Shown here piece by piece: positions 16,437 through 24,496 of a DNA stretch of 26,868 nucleotides. The notes below the pieces were generated by a model that searched no databases, was not told the DNA's origin, and saw only the letters and a program-made list of their open reading frames with translations. Position numbers and translations under genes: made by a program. Origin of the DNA: UBA4655 sp964585575 (GTDB lineage: Bacteria > Planctomycetota > Planctomycetia > Pirellulales > UBA1268); contig CAZPEM010000030.1 of the NCBI GenBank assembly GCA_964585575.1, forward strand, positions 1 to 26,868, read 5' to 3'. The number at the start of each line of letters is the position of its first letter. Positions within the stretch are counted from its first letter, which is position 1.

Positions 16437-16808
16437 CTACTCCGCGGCCTCACCGCCGGCCGTCCCCGCTTCGGAAACAACCGTGTCGAGCGACACCTTG
16501 ATGTGCGACATACGCCTCTTGATCCCGAACGCCATGCCCCGCGCACGCGGCCGGATCCGCTTGAACATCGGCCCCTCGTCCACGCGGGCATCGACCACAA
16601 CGAGGTCGTCCACGCCGGTGGCCTGCTCATGCTCGGCGTTGCCGAGCGCGCTCTTGATCACCTTCTCGAGCATCCGGGCGCCGCGGTGCGGCTGGAACCG
16701 CAGAATGTCGAGCGCGTCGTCCGCGAACTTGCCCCGGACGAGGTCGGCGAGCGCCCGCACCTTGCGGGGGCTGATGCGGGCGTACTTGTGGGTGGCCGTA
16801 TAGGGCAT
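16437..16808 (-). CDS. rplV: 50S ribosomal protein L22
   Basis: L22 (123 aa) lines the exit tunnel with its beta-hairpin. Segments include YARISPRKVRALADLVRGK, KVIKSALGNAEHE and the hairpin and C-terminal FKRIRPRARGMAFGIKRRMS. A short acidic Ala/Gly tail ends it. It follows rpsS by 31 nt. Confidence 0.96.
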   Translation of the reverse strand: MPYTATHKYARISPRKVRALADLVRGKFADDALDILRFQPHRGARMLEKVIKSALGNAEHEQATGVDDLVVVDARVDEGPMFKRIRPRARGMAFGIKRRMSHIKVSLDTVVSEAGTAGGEAAE

Positions 16809-16839
16809 GGGTGTTTAGCCTCGAATCAATTCGCTGGAA

Positions 16840-17124
16840 TCACTTCGCTGCCGGGGCTTCCTTCGCCTTGCCGCCGTGTCCGCGGAACGTCCGCGTCGGG
16901 GCGAACTCGCCGAGCTTGTGACCGACCATGTCCTCGGTCACGAAGACCTTCATGTGCTGCTTGCCGTTGTGAACCATGAACGTCAGGCCGATGAACTCCG
17001 GCACGATCGTGCAGGAACGCGACCATGTCTTGATCGGCTCCCGCTTGCTCGTGGCCAGGCAGGCCTCGACCTTTTCGAACAGTCTGGGGTCGACGAACGG
17101 CCCTTTTTTCGCACTGCGTCCCAT
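16840..17124 (-). CDS. rpsS: 30S ribosomal protein S19
   Basis: S19 (94 aa) sits in the small-subunit head and contacts the A-site finger. It has MGRSAKKGPFVDPRL and the C-terminal MVGHKLGEFAPTRTFRGH. Longer in-frame starts upstream would add unrelated residues. It follows rplB by 62 nt. Confidence 0.96.
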   Translation of the reverse strand: MGRSAKKGPFVDPRLFEKVEACLATSKREPIKTWSRSCTIVPEFIGLTFMVHNGKQHMKVFVTEDMVGHKLGEFAPTRTFRGHGGKAKEAPAAK

Positions 17125-17186
17125 GGTTGAGTCTTCCGGTATTTCGCTATCGAGTTGTTTTCGTCGAGTTGTTTTATCTGAATCGG

Positions 17187-18044
17187 CTACCGCAGCTTGA
17201 GCTGGCCATACCGACGGCTCTTCCGCCGCTTCAGGATGGCCGCGCCGGAAGGCTTCCTGGGCTTCCGGGTGCCCCCGCCCTTGGCGCTCTTGCCCCACGG
17301 GCTCACCGGATGCCGACCACCCTTCGTGCGGCCCTCACCGCCGCCGTGCGGATGGTCGATCGGATTCATCGCCGTGCCGCGGACGTGCGGACGAATACCC
17401 ATCCAACGCTTGCGGCCCGCCTTGCCAAGCCGAACATTCATGTGCTCCGCGTTGCCGAGGGCCCCGATCGTGGCCCGACAGGCCGCGGGCACCCGGCGAA
17501 TCTCACCCGACGGCAGCGTCAATTGCGCCCACTGGGCCTCGCGGGCGACGAGCACCGCCGACGCACCGGCGGATCGACAGATCCTGCCACCGCGGCCAGC
17601 CTGCATCTCGATGTTGTGAATCTGCATTCCGAGCGGAATCTCCGACATCGGCAAGCAGTTGCCGACCTCGGGAGGCGCCGCGGGACCGCTCTGGACCGTG
17701 GCACCGACGACGAGCCCCCCGGGCGCCAGGATGAAACGCTTCTCGCCGTCGGCGTAGTGCACGAGGGCCACCCGGCAGGTCCGGTTCGGGTCGTACTGGA
17801 TTGCGGCGACCGTGCCGGCGACCCCGTCCTTATTTCGCTTGAAGTCGACCAGGCGGTAGTGCTGCATGTGACCGCCGCCGCGATGCCGCGCCGTGATCTT
17901 GCCCTGGTTGTTGCGACCGCCCTTCTTCTTCTTGCGGATCCGCAGCGCCTTCGGAACCTCCGACACACCGGCGAGCTCCTTGAAGTCGGAGACGCTCGAA
18001 TTGCGGCGGCCGGGACTGGTCGGGTTGTAGACGCGAACGCCCAT
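17187..18044 (-). CDS. rplB: 50S ribosomal protein L2
   Basis: L2 (285 aa) is needed for subunit association and the peptidyl transferase centre. The N-terminal OB fold (RHRGGGHMQHYRLVDFKRNK), the SH3-like domain (LPSGEIRRVPAACRATIGA) and the universal region MNPIDHPHGGGEGRTKGGR, with its conserved histidines, are intact. It follows rplW by 12 nt. Confidence 0.97.
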   Translation of the reverse strand: MGVRVYNPTSPGRRNSSVSDFKELAGVSEVPKALRIRKKKKGGRNNQGKITARHRGGGHMQHYRLVDFKRNKDGVAGTVAAIQYDPNRTCRVALVHYADGEKRFILAPGGLVVGATVQSGPAAPPEVGNCLPMSEIPLGMQIHNIEMQAGRGGRICRSAGASAVLVAREAQWAQLTLPSGEIRRVPAACRATIGALGNAEHMNVRLGKAGRKRWMGIRPHVRGTAMNPIDHPHGGGEGRTKGGRHPVSPWGKSAKGGGTRKPRKPSGAAILKRRKSRRYGQLKLR

Positions 18045-18056
18045 GGGTGGTGCTTC

Positions 18057-18377
18057 CTAGAAGAGGTCGATCTTGTGGTCGGGCTTGAGCGTGACGACGG
18101 CCTTTTTCCAGGCCTTGGTCGTCGTCATGCGGACGCGGCCCCGCCTCGACTTGCCGACGCGATTCTGGATCGCGACCTTGGCCACCTTCACGCCGAACAG
18201 CTCTTCCACGGCACGTCGAACGTCCGCCTTGGCGGCCTCCGTGGAGATCTGGAAGGAATAGGCGTTGTGCCGGGTCGCACGGTGCACACCCTTCTCGGTG
18301 AGCAGCGGACGCAGGATCACCTGATGGGCCGCGAGGTGCGGAGTGAGCTTCGGGGAGGGAGGCACGGGGACTGCCAT
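18057..18377 (-). CDS. rplW: 50S ribosomal protein L23
   Basis: L23 (106 aa) is the docking site for SRP and trigger factor at the tunnel exit. It shows VILRPLLTEKGVHRA, YSFQISTEAAKADVRRAVEE and FGVKVAKVAIQN. It starts 3 nt after rplD. The first 17 residues (Pro-rich) are an extension over the usual start. Confidence 0.95.
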   Translation of the reverse strand: MAVPVPPSPKLTPHLAAHQVILRPLLTEKGVHRATRHNAYSFQISTEAAKADVRRAVEELFGVKVAKVAIQNRVGKSRRGRVRMTTTKAWKKAVVTLKPDHKIDLF

Positions 18378-18380
18378 GGA

Positions 18381-19139
18381 TCAGGCCTTCCTGGACTGGG
18401 GGGCTGTACGCTCTGCAGCCGGCTTCTCTGCAGCCGGCTTCTTTGCCGCCGGCTTCTTCGCCGCCGCCGGCTTCTTCGCCGCAGCCGACTTCGACTTCGC
18501 CGCGGACCTCGGCTTTTCCGCCACCGACCTGCGGAAGGCCTCGATCGCACCCTTCGTCATGACGATGCCACGCGGCATCAGGATCGAAAGGGCGTTGAGA
18601 TCAGCCACGGGCGCCACCGAAACGCCCTCGAGGTTCCGGGCACTCTTCCACAGATTGGCATCGTGCGACTCTGGCGCGACGAGCACCGTCCGACCCGAGA
18701 GCCCGAGCGCCGAGAGCAGCTTCGCCATGGTCGCCGTCTTCGGCGACGCAAGCGAGATCGCATCGACGAGCTTCACCTCGTCGTCGGCGAGCCGGGCCGC
18801 CAGCGCCATCCGCGTCGCCGCCTGGAGCGACTTGCGAGGCATCCGCCAGCCGAAGTCACGCGGCCGCTTCGCGAAAATGTGGCCGCCGCCACGACGGGTT
18901 CCGCTCCGCCGCGCCCCGGCACGGGCATTGCCGGTGCCCTTCTGGCGGTAGAGCTTCTTCGTGGAGCCGGCGACCTCGCCGCGGGTCTTGGTCTTCTGCG
19001 TGCCCTGCCGGAGGTTGGCCTGGTACATGACGACGGCGTCGTGCAGAAGCTGCTTGTTGACGCTCGGAGCGAGCTCGGCCGGATCGATCTCGTAGGAGCC
19101 GACCTTCTTGCCGGCGATGTCGTAGACGGCGAGGTTCAT
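18381..19139 (-). CDS. rplD: 50S ribosomal protein L4 with Lys/Ala/Pro-rich tail
   Basis: L4 (252 aa) reaches into the exit tunnel; in E. coli it also represses its own operon. The extended loop is clear (TRGEVAGSTKKLYRQKGTG, NARAGARRSGTRRGGGHIF). After the globular core, which ends near residue 206, comes a histone-H1-like tail of about 45 residues made of KKPAA-type repeats, absent from typical L4 (about 205 aa). The start ATG overlaps the rplC stop by 4 nt (ATGA). Confidence 0.94.
   Translation of the reverse strand: MNLAVYDIAGKKVGSYEIDPAELAPSVNKQLLHDAVVMYQANLRQGTQKTKTRGEVAGSTKKLYRQKGTGNARAGARRSGTRRGGGHIFAKRPRDFGWRMPRKSLQAATRMALAARLADDEVKLVDAISLASPKTATMAKLLSALGLSGRTVLVAPESHDANLWKSARNLEGVSVAPVADLNALSILMPRGIVMTKGAIEAFRRSVAEKPRSAAKSKSAAAKKPAAAKKPAAKKPAAEKPAAERTAPQSRKA
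18414..18503. repeat. Coding repeats of the L4 tail
   Basis: A run of near-repeats built on GCCGGCTTCTT(C/T)GCCGCC (plus strand) encodes the KKPAA-type repeats of the L4 tail. Such low-complexity DNA is prone to length change by slippage, so the tail length may vary between strains. Confidence 0.7.
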
Positions 19140-19948
19140 TTCTTGCCACCGGCCTTCTTTTTGGCAGCCGCGGGCGCCGGACCGCCGCCGACCCGCTGGA
19201 GCTTGTTGGTCTTTCGAACGATCACGAAGCCGCCGTTGGGGCCGGGAATGGCGCCGCGGACGAGCAGGAGGTTGTTCTCGGCATCGACCCGCACGACCTT
19301 CAGGTTCCGCATGGTCGATCGCTCGTTGCCGAACCGCCCGGCCATCCGCTTCCCCTTGAAGACGCGGGCAGGGGACGTGTTCATCGACGTGCCACCCTGG
19401 TGACGGTGCACTTTCTTGACGCCATGGCTCGCCCGCTGCCCCTTGAAGCCATGACGCTTCATGACGCCCGCGGTGCCACGCCCCTTCGTCGTGCCGGTGA
19501 CGTCCACCGAATCGACCCCCTCGAAGACCGAAACCGTCAGCACCTGGCCGACGGACAATCCGGACACATCGAGACCGTTCTTGCCGGGACGAAACTCCCG
19601 CACGAACCGCTTCGGCTCCGAATTCGCCTTCGGCAGCGGAGCGACGCCGGCCTCGGCGAGCCGCTTCCCGCGCCGGCTGTCGAGCTTCGCGACCTGGCCG
19701 CGGACCGACCTGCTCGCGAGCCGACGAGGCTTGTCGGCGAAACCGACTTGGACCGCCTCGTAGCCGTCCCGGTCCACGGACCGCACGAACAGCACGGGGC
19801 ATGGACCAGCCTCGATCACGGTCACGGGAACGATGCCACCCGCATCGTCGAAGACCTGAGTCATCCCGACCTTTCGGCCGAGGATTCCCTTGAAATGGAC
19901 CGGCGGAGCGTTTTCGACCGCTGCAGTGGATTCCGTCGCTTCACTCAT
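19136..19948 (-). CDS. rplC: 50S ribosomal protein L3
   Basis: L3 (about 270 aa) helps initiate large-subunit assembly. It shows LGRKVGMTQVFDDAGGIVPV, the signature loop region KRHGFKGQRASHGVKKVHR and FKGKRMAGRFGNER, then a short Ala/Lys tail. The ATG at 19948 (MSEATES) was chosen because a longer start would add 15 non-conserved residues; no clear Shine-Dalgarno supports either. A 174-nt gap to rpsJ contains nothing recognisable. Confidence 0.94.
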   Translation of the reverse strand: MSEATESTAAVENAPPVHFKGILGRKVGMTQVFDDAGGIVPVTVIEAGPCPVLFVRSVDRDGYEAVQVGFADKPRRLASRSVRGQVAKLDSRRGKRLAEAGVAPLPKANSEPKRFVREFRPGKNGLDVSGLSVGQVLTVSVFEGVDSVDVTGTTKGRGTAGVMKRHGFKGQRASHGVKKVHRHQGGTSMNTSPARVFKGKRMAGRFGNERSTMRNLKVVRVDAENNLLLVRGAIPGPNGGFVIVRKTNKLQRVGGGPAPAAAKKKAGGKK

Positions 19949-20122
19949 GATGATGTCGACGCACCCGAACCAAGCCCGACGAAGACGGAACACGTCCGCC
20001 CGCCAGGGCCTGTCTCGCTCTCACGCTCAACGCCGTCGACGTCCGGGAGCACCCACCTTCGATGGGCCTTACCCGAGCCGCCTTCCACGCATGCCGTGCC
20101 GTGCGCTCCTAAAAAATTGTTT

Positions 20123-20449
20123 CTACCGGGATGATGCCTTGATCTTGATGTCGACGCCAGCGGGCAGGCTCAGCTTGTTGAGCGCCTCGATCGTCTTGGC
20201 GGTTGCCTGGACGATGTCGATCACCCGCTTGTGCGTCCGGATTTCATACTGTTGCCGCGCCTTCTTGTCGATGTGGGGGCTCGAGAGCACCGTGTATCGT
20301 TCGACCCGTGTCGGCAGCGGAATGGGACCATGCACCTCGGAGTTCGTCCGCTTGGCGGTATCGACGATCTCAGCGGCGCTCTGGTCGAGCACCGCGTGAT
20401 CGTACGCTTCCATGCGAATGCGGATGATTTCCTGCGTCGGACCGGCCAC
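20123..20449 (-). CDS. rpsJ: 30S ribosomal protein S10
   Basis: S10 (108 aa) is in the small-subunit head and also takes part in transcription antitermination with NusB. It shows IIRIRMEAYDHAVLDQSA, the signature GPIPLPTRVERYTVLSSPH, and THKRVIDIVQ. The start is a GTG at 20449 with GGAG 7 nt upstream. It is the first gene after the promoter at 20479-20507 and opens the S10-spc-alpha cluster. Confidence 0.96.
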   Translation of the reverse strand: MAGPTQEIIRIRMEAYDHAVLDQSAAEIVDTAKRTNSEVHGPIPLPTRVERYTVLSSPHIDKKARQQYEIRTHKRVIDIVQATAKTIEALNKLSLPAGVDIKIKASSR

Positions 20450-20478
20450 TCTTCAGCTCCAAAAAAGGCGAGCCCAAG

Positions 20479-20507
20479 AATCTAAGTTTCGGTTTTTAAA
20501 GTGTCAA
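20479..20507 (-). promoter_or_regulatory. Sigma-70-type promoter of the S10-spc-alpha cluster
   Basis: On the minus strand a perfect -35 TTGACA (20502-20507) is followed after exactly 17 nt by TAGATT (20479-20484, 4 of 6 matches to TATAAT). The spacer is A/T-rich in a G+C-rich genome. Transcription should start near 20472, leaving a leader of only about 20-25 nt with the rpsJ Shine-Dalgarno. Such a short leader leaves no room for the L4-type attenuator known from E. coli. Confidence 0.75.
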
Positions 20508-20587
20508 CAACCCAATCGAAAATCGGCTCGTCAGCCATTTTTTCGCATCAGGGCCCGTGCAGAGACGGAGCGGCTTGAATCCCGGAG

Positions 20588-20605
20588 AAAGCCGACCGAA
20601 CGGCT
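20588..20605 (-). terminator. Weak hairpin after the EF-G gene
   Basis: On the minus strand, AGCCG-6 nt-CGGCT (20590-20605) is followed by TTTCT, about 70 nt after the EF-G stop codon and before the S10 promoter. The stem has only 5 bp and the T-run is short, so this is at best a weak terminator. Confidence 0.25.
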
Positions 20606-20676
20606 GAGGGGGGAAAAAGGGGCCCATCCGAGAATGTCATGAACCGAAGCAAGCGAACCAACCTCGAGCGGCCGTC

Positions 20677-22776
20677 TCAGACGAACGTGTCGGCCATTTC
20701 CGCGGGGGCGGGGCCGTACTTGAGGGGCGCCATCGTGAAGCTCGCCCTGCCCTGGCTCACGCTCCGGACGGCGGCCGAGTAGCCGAACATGCTCGCCAGC
20801 GGAGCCTCCGCCGTGAGCACGTTCAAGCCTCCGCGGATTTCCGTGGCCGTGATGATCGCCCGCCTCTGCTGCAGGTCGTTGATGACGTCGCCGAGGTGCT
20901 CCTCGGGCACGTTCACCTCCACCTTCATGAGCGGCTCGAGGAGCACCGTACCCGCCTCCTCGAGCATCCTGTCGATCGCCTCCGCCGCCGCCATGCGGAC
21001 CGCGACATCGGTGGGAAACTGCTCGGGGACCTGGCTTTCGAGCACGACGATGCGGACGGCCCAGAGCGGACAGCCCTTGAGCCCCCCCCGCTCGGCGCTC
21101 TCGCGGACCGACTGGGTCATGAGGGCCGCGAGGTCGGCGAGCGACTCGCTCTCCGGGAACCACCCCTGCTCCACCGTCACGCCGACCTGCTCGTCCACCG
21201 GCTCGGCCCGGAGCGTCACCGTCGCCTGGAGCGTCTGCCCGCCGACGAGCCGGTTGATCGAGGCCGAGACGGTCACCGGCCTCCCGATGGTCTCCTTGTA
21301 GCTCACCCTCGGCTTGTGCACGCGGCACTTGAGGTTGAAGTCACGCTCGAGCCGGTGGCGGATCACCTCGAGGTGCAGTTCCCCCATGCCCGAAATGAGC
21401 GTCTGCCCCGTCTCCTCGCTTTCGACGGCGCGGAAGGTCGGGTCCTGCCGCTTCATCATCTCGAGCGTGTCGGCGAGCTTCTTCCGCTCGAGGCTCGTCT
21501 CCGGCTCGATCGCCATCGAAATGACCGTTTCCGGGAACTGGATGCTTTCGAGCAGGATCGGCTCGTTCGCGTCGCAGAGCGTGTCGCCGGTCACGCTCGC
21601 GCGGGGGCCGATCACCCCCACGATGTCGCCGGCGAACGCCTCCGGGATCTGCTCGCGGCGGTCCGCCTGAACGTGCCAAAGCTGGGCGATGTTCTCCTTC
21701 TTTTGGCGGAGAGGATTCCAGGCTCGGCTGCCCGCCTTGAGCGTGCCCGAGTAGACGCGGACGAAATGGAGGTCGCCATGCTTTTCGGCGATGATCTTGA
21801 AGACCAGGCCGCAAAAGGGGGCCTTCGGGTCGGCCTTCCTCGCGATCGCGGTCGGCGTCTTCTTGGTCGGATCGGCCCCCTCGACAGGAGGGACGTCGGC
21901 CGGGCTCGGCAGGTAGAAGGCGACCGCGTCGAGCACCGGCTGGATGCCGATGCAGTCGAGCGCCGAGCCGCAGAGCACCGGCACGACCTTCCGCTGAATC
22001 GTGGCCTGCCGGATCGCCTTCCGCAACAGTTCGGGCGGGATCGCCACCTCCTCCATGGCGAGCTCCGCGATCTCGTCGGAGTAGTCGAAGAGCGTGGCGA
22101 CGAGGTGCTCGCGGTACTGGGCTGCGGCGTCGGCGAGTTCCTCCGGGATGGGCGACTTCGTGATCTCCGTGAGGCCCGCGCCGCCGGCCAACGCCTCGTC
22201 CTTGGGCGGAAATGTGAGCAGCTGCATCTCGACGAGGTCCACGATCCCGCGGAAGGGATCCTTCACGTGCGGCGGCCCCATGCCCAAAGGCACGTGGAGC
22301 ACGAGCGGCTTCGCCCCGAGCCGCCTCTCGATCTGGTCGACCGTGCCGAAGAAGTCGGCCCCCTCGCGGTCGAGCTTGTTGACCAGCGCGATCCTCGGCA
22401 CGCCGTACTTGTCGGCCTGCCGCCAGACCGTCTCGCTCTGGGCCTCGACCCCCTCGCGGGCGCTGAAGACGACGACCGCCCCGTCGAGCACCCGCAGGCT
22501 CCGCTCCACCTCGGCCGTGAAATCGACGTGGCCGGGCGTGTCGATGAGGTTCACCGTCACGTCCCGCCACTGAAACGACACGGCCGCCGAATAGATCGTG
22601 ATCCCCCGCTCCTGCTCCTCGGGGTCGAAGTCGGTGATCGTCGTGCCGCGGTCGACCTCGCCGAGCCGGTGGCTCGTCTTCGTGAAGAAGAGCATCCGCT
22701 CGGTGAGCGTCGTCTTGCCGGCGTCGATGTGGGCGACGATGCCGATGTTGCGGATGGTGTCGAGTTGGCGGGGCAT
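20677..22776 (-). CDS. fusA: Elongation factor G, EF-G2-like
   Basis: A 699-aa translational GTPase. G motifs are intact: AHIDAGKTT (15-23), RGIT (57-60), DTPGH (79-83), NKLD (133-136). Domains II-V follow; the C-terminal domain shows LLEPLMKVEVNVPEEHLGDV and GYSAAVRSVSQGRASF. Two traits depart from canonical EF-G. Switch I reads GTTITDF in place of the GAATMDW type, close to what I recall of mitochondrial EF-G2. The domain IV loop around residues 580-593 lacks the HDVDSSE-type tip and its histidine (H583 in E. coli). I infer an EF-G2 or spdEFG2-type factor, perhaps for ribosome recycling, rather than the main translocase. It lies 227 nt before rpsJ and 31 nt after an oxidoreductase gene; rpsL, rpsG and tuf are not adjacent. 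Confidence 0.9.
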   Translation of the reverse strand: MPRQLDTIRNIGIVAHIDAGKTTLTERMLFFTKTSHRLGEVDRGTTITDFDPEEQERGITIYSAAVSFQWRDVTVNLIDTPGHVDFTAEVERSLRVLDGAVVVFSAREGVEAQSETVWRQADKYGVPRIALVNKLDREGADFFGTVDQIERRLGAKPLVLHVPLGMGPPHVKDPFRGIVDLVEMQLLTFPPKDEALAGGAGLTEITKSPIPEELADAAAQYREHLVATLFDYSDEIAELAMEEVAIPPELLRKAIRQATIQRKVVPVLCGSALDCIGIQPVLDAVAFYLPSPADVPPVEGADPTKKTPTAIARKADPKAPFCGLVFKIIAEKHGDLHFVRVYSGTLKAGSRAWNPLRQKKENIAQLWHVQADRREQIPEAFAGDIVGVIGPRASVTGDTLCDANEPILLESIQFPETVISMAIEPETSLERKKLADTLEMMKRQDPTFRAVESEETGQTLISGMGELHLEVIRHRLERDFNLKCRVHKPRVSYKETIGRPVTVSASINRLVGGQTLQATVTLRAEPVDEQVGVTVEQGWFPESESLADLAALMTQSVRESAERGGLKGCPLWAVRIVVLESQVPEQFPTDVAVRMAAAEAIDRMLEEAGTVLLEPLMKVEVNVPEEHLGDVINDLQQRRAIITATEIRGGLNVLTAEAPLASMFGYSAAVRSVSQGRASFTMAPLKYGPAPAEMADTFV

Positions 22777-22807
22777 GGCGGGTTCCGGCGGGCGGTTCTG
22801 CGAGCGA

Positions 22808-24085
22808 TCAGCCCGGCAGCTCGAATCCCTTGCGGCGGTCGCGGACGAGCAGGGCGTCGGCCAAAGGATCGTCGATGAATCGCTCCTTCGCCGGATCCCA
22901 CCGCAGCGACCGGCCCGCCTGCCGGGCGATGTTGGCGAGGTGGCAGACCGTGATGGACCGGTGCCCGATTTCGACGTCGGCGACGGGCTTCTTTCGCGAA
23001 CGGATGCAGTCGAGCCAGTCCTGGAGGTGCTCGCGGGCCTGCCAGAGCGCCGTCTTGTCGCTCCACTTTCGCTCCTCCTCGTCGACGTCGAGCTTTTCGA
23101 GGATCGTCGCCGCGATCTCCGGCGGGTTGCTCGTGATCTTGTTGCGGTTGATCTCGAGCTTCCCCTTCTCGCCGATGAAGACCGCGCCCCCCTTCGGCCC
23201 CCTGTCGAGGATGAAGTTCACGGCGACGCCACTTGCGTATTTCATCGCCACCTGGCCGTCGGGCCCCTCGGTGAGCGGCTTGATCTCGACGGGCCCCGTG
23301 TCGTCGGCACCGAGGGCCCACTGGATCTGGTCGACGCCGTGGGCCCCCCAGTTGGTCATCTCGCCGCCGGCGAAATCCCGCCACTTCATCCAGCCCATCC
23401 ACGCCGTGTTGAACGGTCGGTCGGCGGCCTGGTTGAGCCACTGATTCCAATCCAGCCCCGCCGGCACGGCTTCCGCGGGGGGCAGCGGCGAGGGGGATGC
23501 GGCGGCGTTCTTGTAGTTGATGGCCCGCACCTCGAGGAGCGTGCCGAGGCCGCCGTTCCTCACGAACTCGCAGGCGAGCCGGTTGATCGCCATCGACCGC
23601 TGCTGCGAGCCCACCTGAAGCACGCGGCCGTATTTGCGCACGGCACTGACGAGCGCCCGTCCCTCCTGGACGTAGAGCGTGAGCGGTTTCTCCGCGTAGA
23701 CATCCTTGCCCGCCATGCAGGCTTCGATGCAGGGGAGCACCCGCTGAAACTCGCCCGTGCCCACGATCACGGCGTCGATGTCCTTGTGGTCGAGCACGCG
23801 GCGATAGTCCTGGTAGACGGGCCAGTTCGCGGCCCGCTTGGCCTTGTACTCCTCGGCCCGCGGCAGGTTGCAGTCGCTCAGGGCGACGATTTCCGCCCCC
23901 TCTGGAAGCTGGTCGAGCAGGAGCCTGGCCCGATTGCCGACGCCGATGGCCCCGACGCGGATTCTGTTCGCCGGGGCCGATTCCGCCGCCAGGCTCCGGC
24001 GCCTCGGCAGGGCGACCGACGCGGCTGTCGCGGCCGCGACAGCCAGGAACCTGCGACGCTCGTGCGAACGAATACGGGCACTCAC
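22808..24085 (-). CDS. Gfo/Idh/MocA family oxidoreductase, Tat-exported
   Basis: A 425-aa NAD(P)-dependent oxidoreductase of the glucose-fructose oxidoreductase/inositol dehydrogenase family. It has an N-terminal twin-arginine signal (ERRRFLAVAAATAAS), then a Rossmann fold (GAIGVGN, residues 45-51) and the family EKP motif (132-134), followed by the C-terminal sheet domain with TNWGAHGVDQIQWALG. The probable start is a GTG at 24085 with GGAAG about 8 nt upstream; a longer ATG start at 24202 would bury the Tat signal behind 39 residues. Planctomycetes have many such exported paralogues, thought to act on sugars; the substrate is unknown. It may be co-transcribed with the EF-G gene. Confidence 0.9.
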   Translation of the reverse strand: MSARIRSHERRRFLAVAAATAASVALPRRRSLAAESAPANRIRVGAIGVGNRARLLLDQLPEGAEIVALSDCNLPRAEEYKAKRAANWPVYQDYRRVLDHKDIDAVIVGTGEFQRVLPCIEACMAGKDVYAEKPLTLYVQEGRALVSAVRKYGRVLQVGSQQRSMAINRLACEFVRNGGLGTLLEVRAINYKNAAASPSPLPPAEAVPAGLDWNQWLNQAADRPFNTAWMGWMKWRDFAGGEMTNWGAHGVDQIQWALGADDTGPVEIKPLTEGPDGQVAMKYASGVAVNFILDRGPKGGAVFIGEKGKLEINRNKITSNPPEIAATILEKLDVDEEERKWSDKTALWQAREHLQDWLDCIRSRKKPVADVEIGHRSITVCHLANIARQAGRSLRWDPAKERFIDDPLADALLVRDRRKGFELPG

Positions 24086-24143
24086 GGCGTTCTCTTCCAG
24101 GGTCTCGTGCGGATGTGGTTTCGTGCGAAAGTGAACCGTGGGA

Positions 24144-24173
24144 AGGATAGCCCGGCCGATCAAGCCGATGCAA
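24144..24173 (-). promoter_or_regulatory. Possible promoter of the oxidoreductase gene
   Basis: On the minus strand TTGCAT (24168-24173) and TATCCT (24144-24149) are 18 nt apart, about 60 nt before the GTG start. The match to consensus is moderate. It may also drive the EF-G gene. Confidence 0.35.
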
Positions 24174-24268
24174 ACGCGGCCGATGGCTTGAGCGGCGGCC
24201 ATGGGATCGACTGCAATGGCATCGTCGGATGATGCAGGCCGACGAGCCCGTGGGTAAAATCAGATTCC

Positions 24269-24496
24269 ATGCTCAGCCAGGAAACCCTCGATGAATACCG
24301 ACGGATGACGCCCGGGCAGCGGCTCGAACTCACGTTTGAGTTGATCCGGGAAAACATGCCGTACCTGCTCGTCGGCTCGCCCGACGTCGTGCGGCGCCGT
24401 TTCGAACTCCTCGAACGGGAGAACACTCTTCGCGACCGCAACATCATGGCGGCACTCGAGCGGCTGCCTCGACGCCCGCGGCTCGATCATGACTGA
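24269..24496 (+). CDS. Small helical protein, possible partner of the nucleotidyltransferase
   Basis: A 75-aa protein I cannot assign to a named family. It is charged and predicted helical by eye, with YRRMTPGQRLELTFELIREN and RRRFELLERENTLRDRNIM, and no signal peptide or membrane segment. Its last 8 nt overlap the start of the nucleotidyltransferase gene on the same strand, so the two are almost certainly translated together. A small helical protein upstream of a nucleotidyltransferase is the layout of several toxin-antitoxin pairs, where the small one neutralises the enzyme; here that is only inference. A -10-like TAAAAT lies 9 nt before the ATG. Confidence 0.75.
   Translation: MLSQETLDEYRRMTPGQRLELTFELIRENMPYLLVGSPDVVRRRFELLERENTLRDRNIMAALERLPRRPRLDHD

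Noticed and set aside
17127..19403. A 758-codon plus-strand open frame
   Set aside because: Antisense to rplB, rplW, rplD and part of rplC. Composition is typical of a shadow frame, with no start signal or domain.
19949..20122. A possible gene or regulatory leader between rpsJ and rplC
   Set aside because: The 174-nt gap has no frame with family features and no convincing structure; only a T-rich patch close to the rpsJ stop.
20896..22878. A 660-codon plus-strand open frame
   Set aside because: Antisense to the EF-G gene, and it mirrors the codon bias of that gene; no protein-like features.
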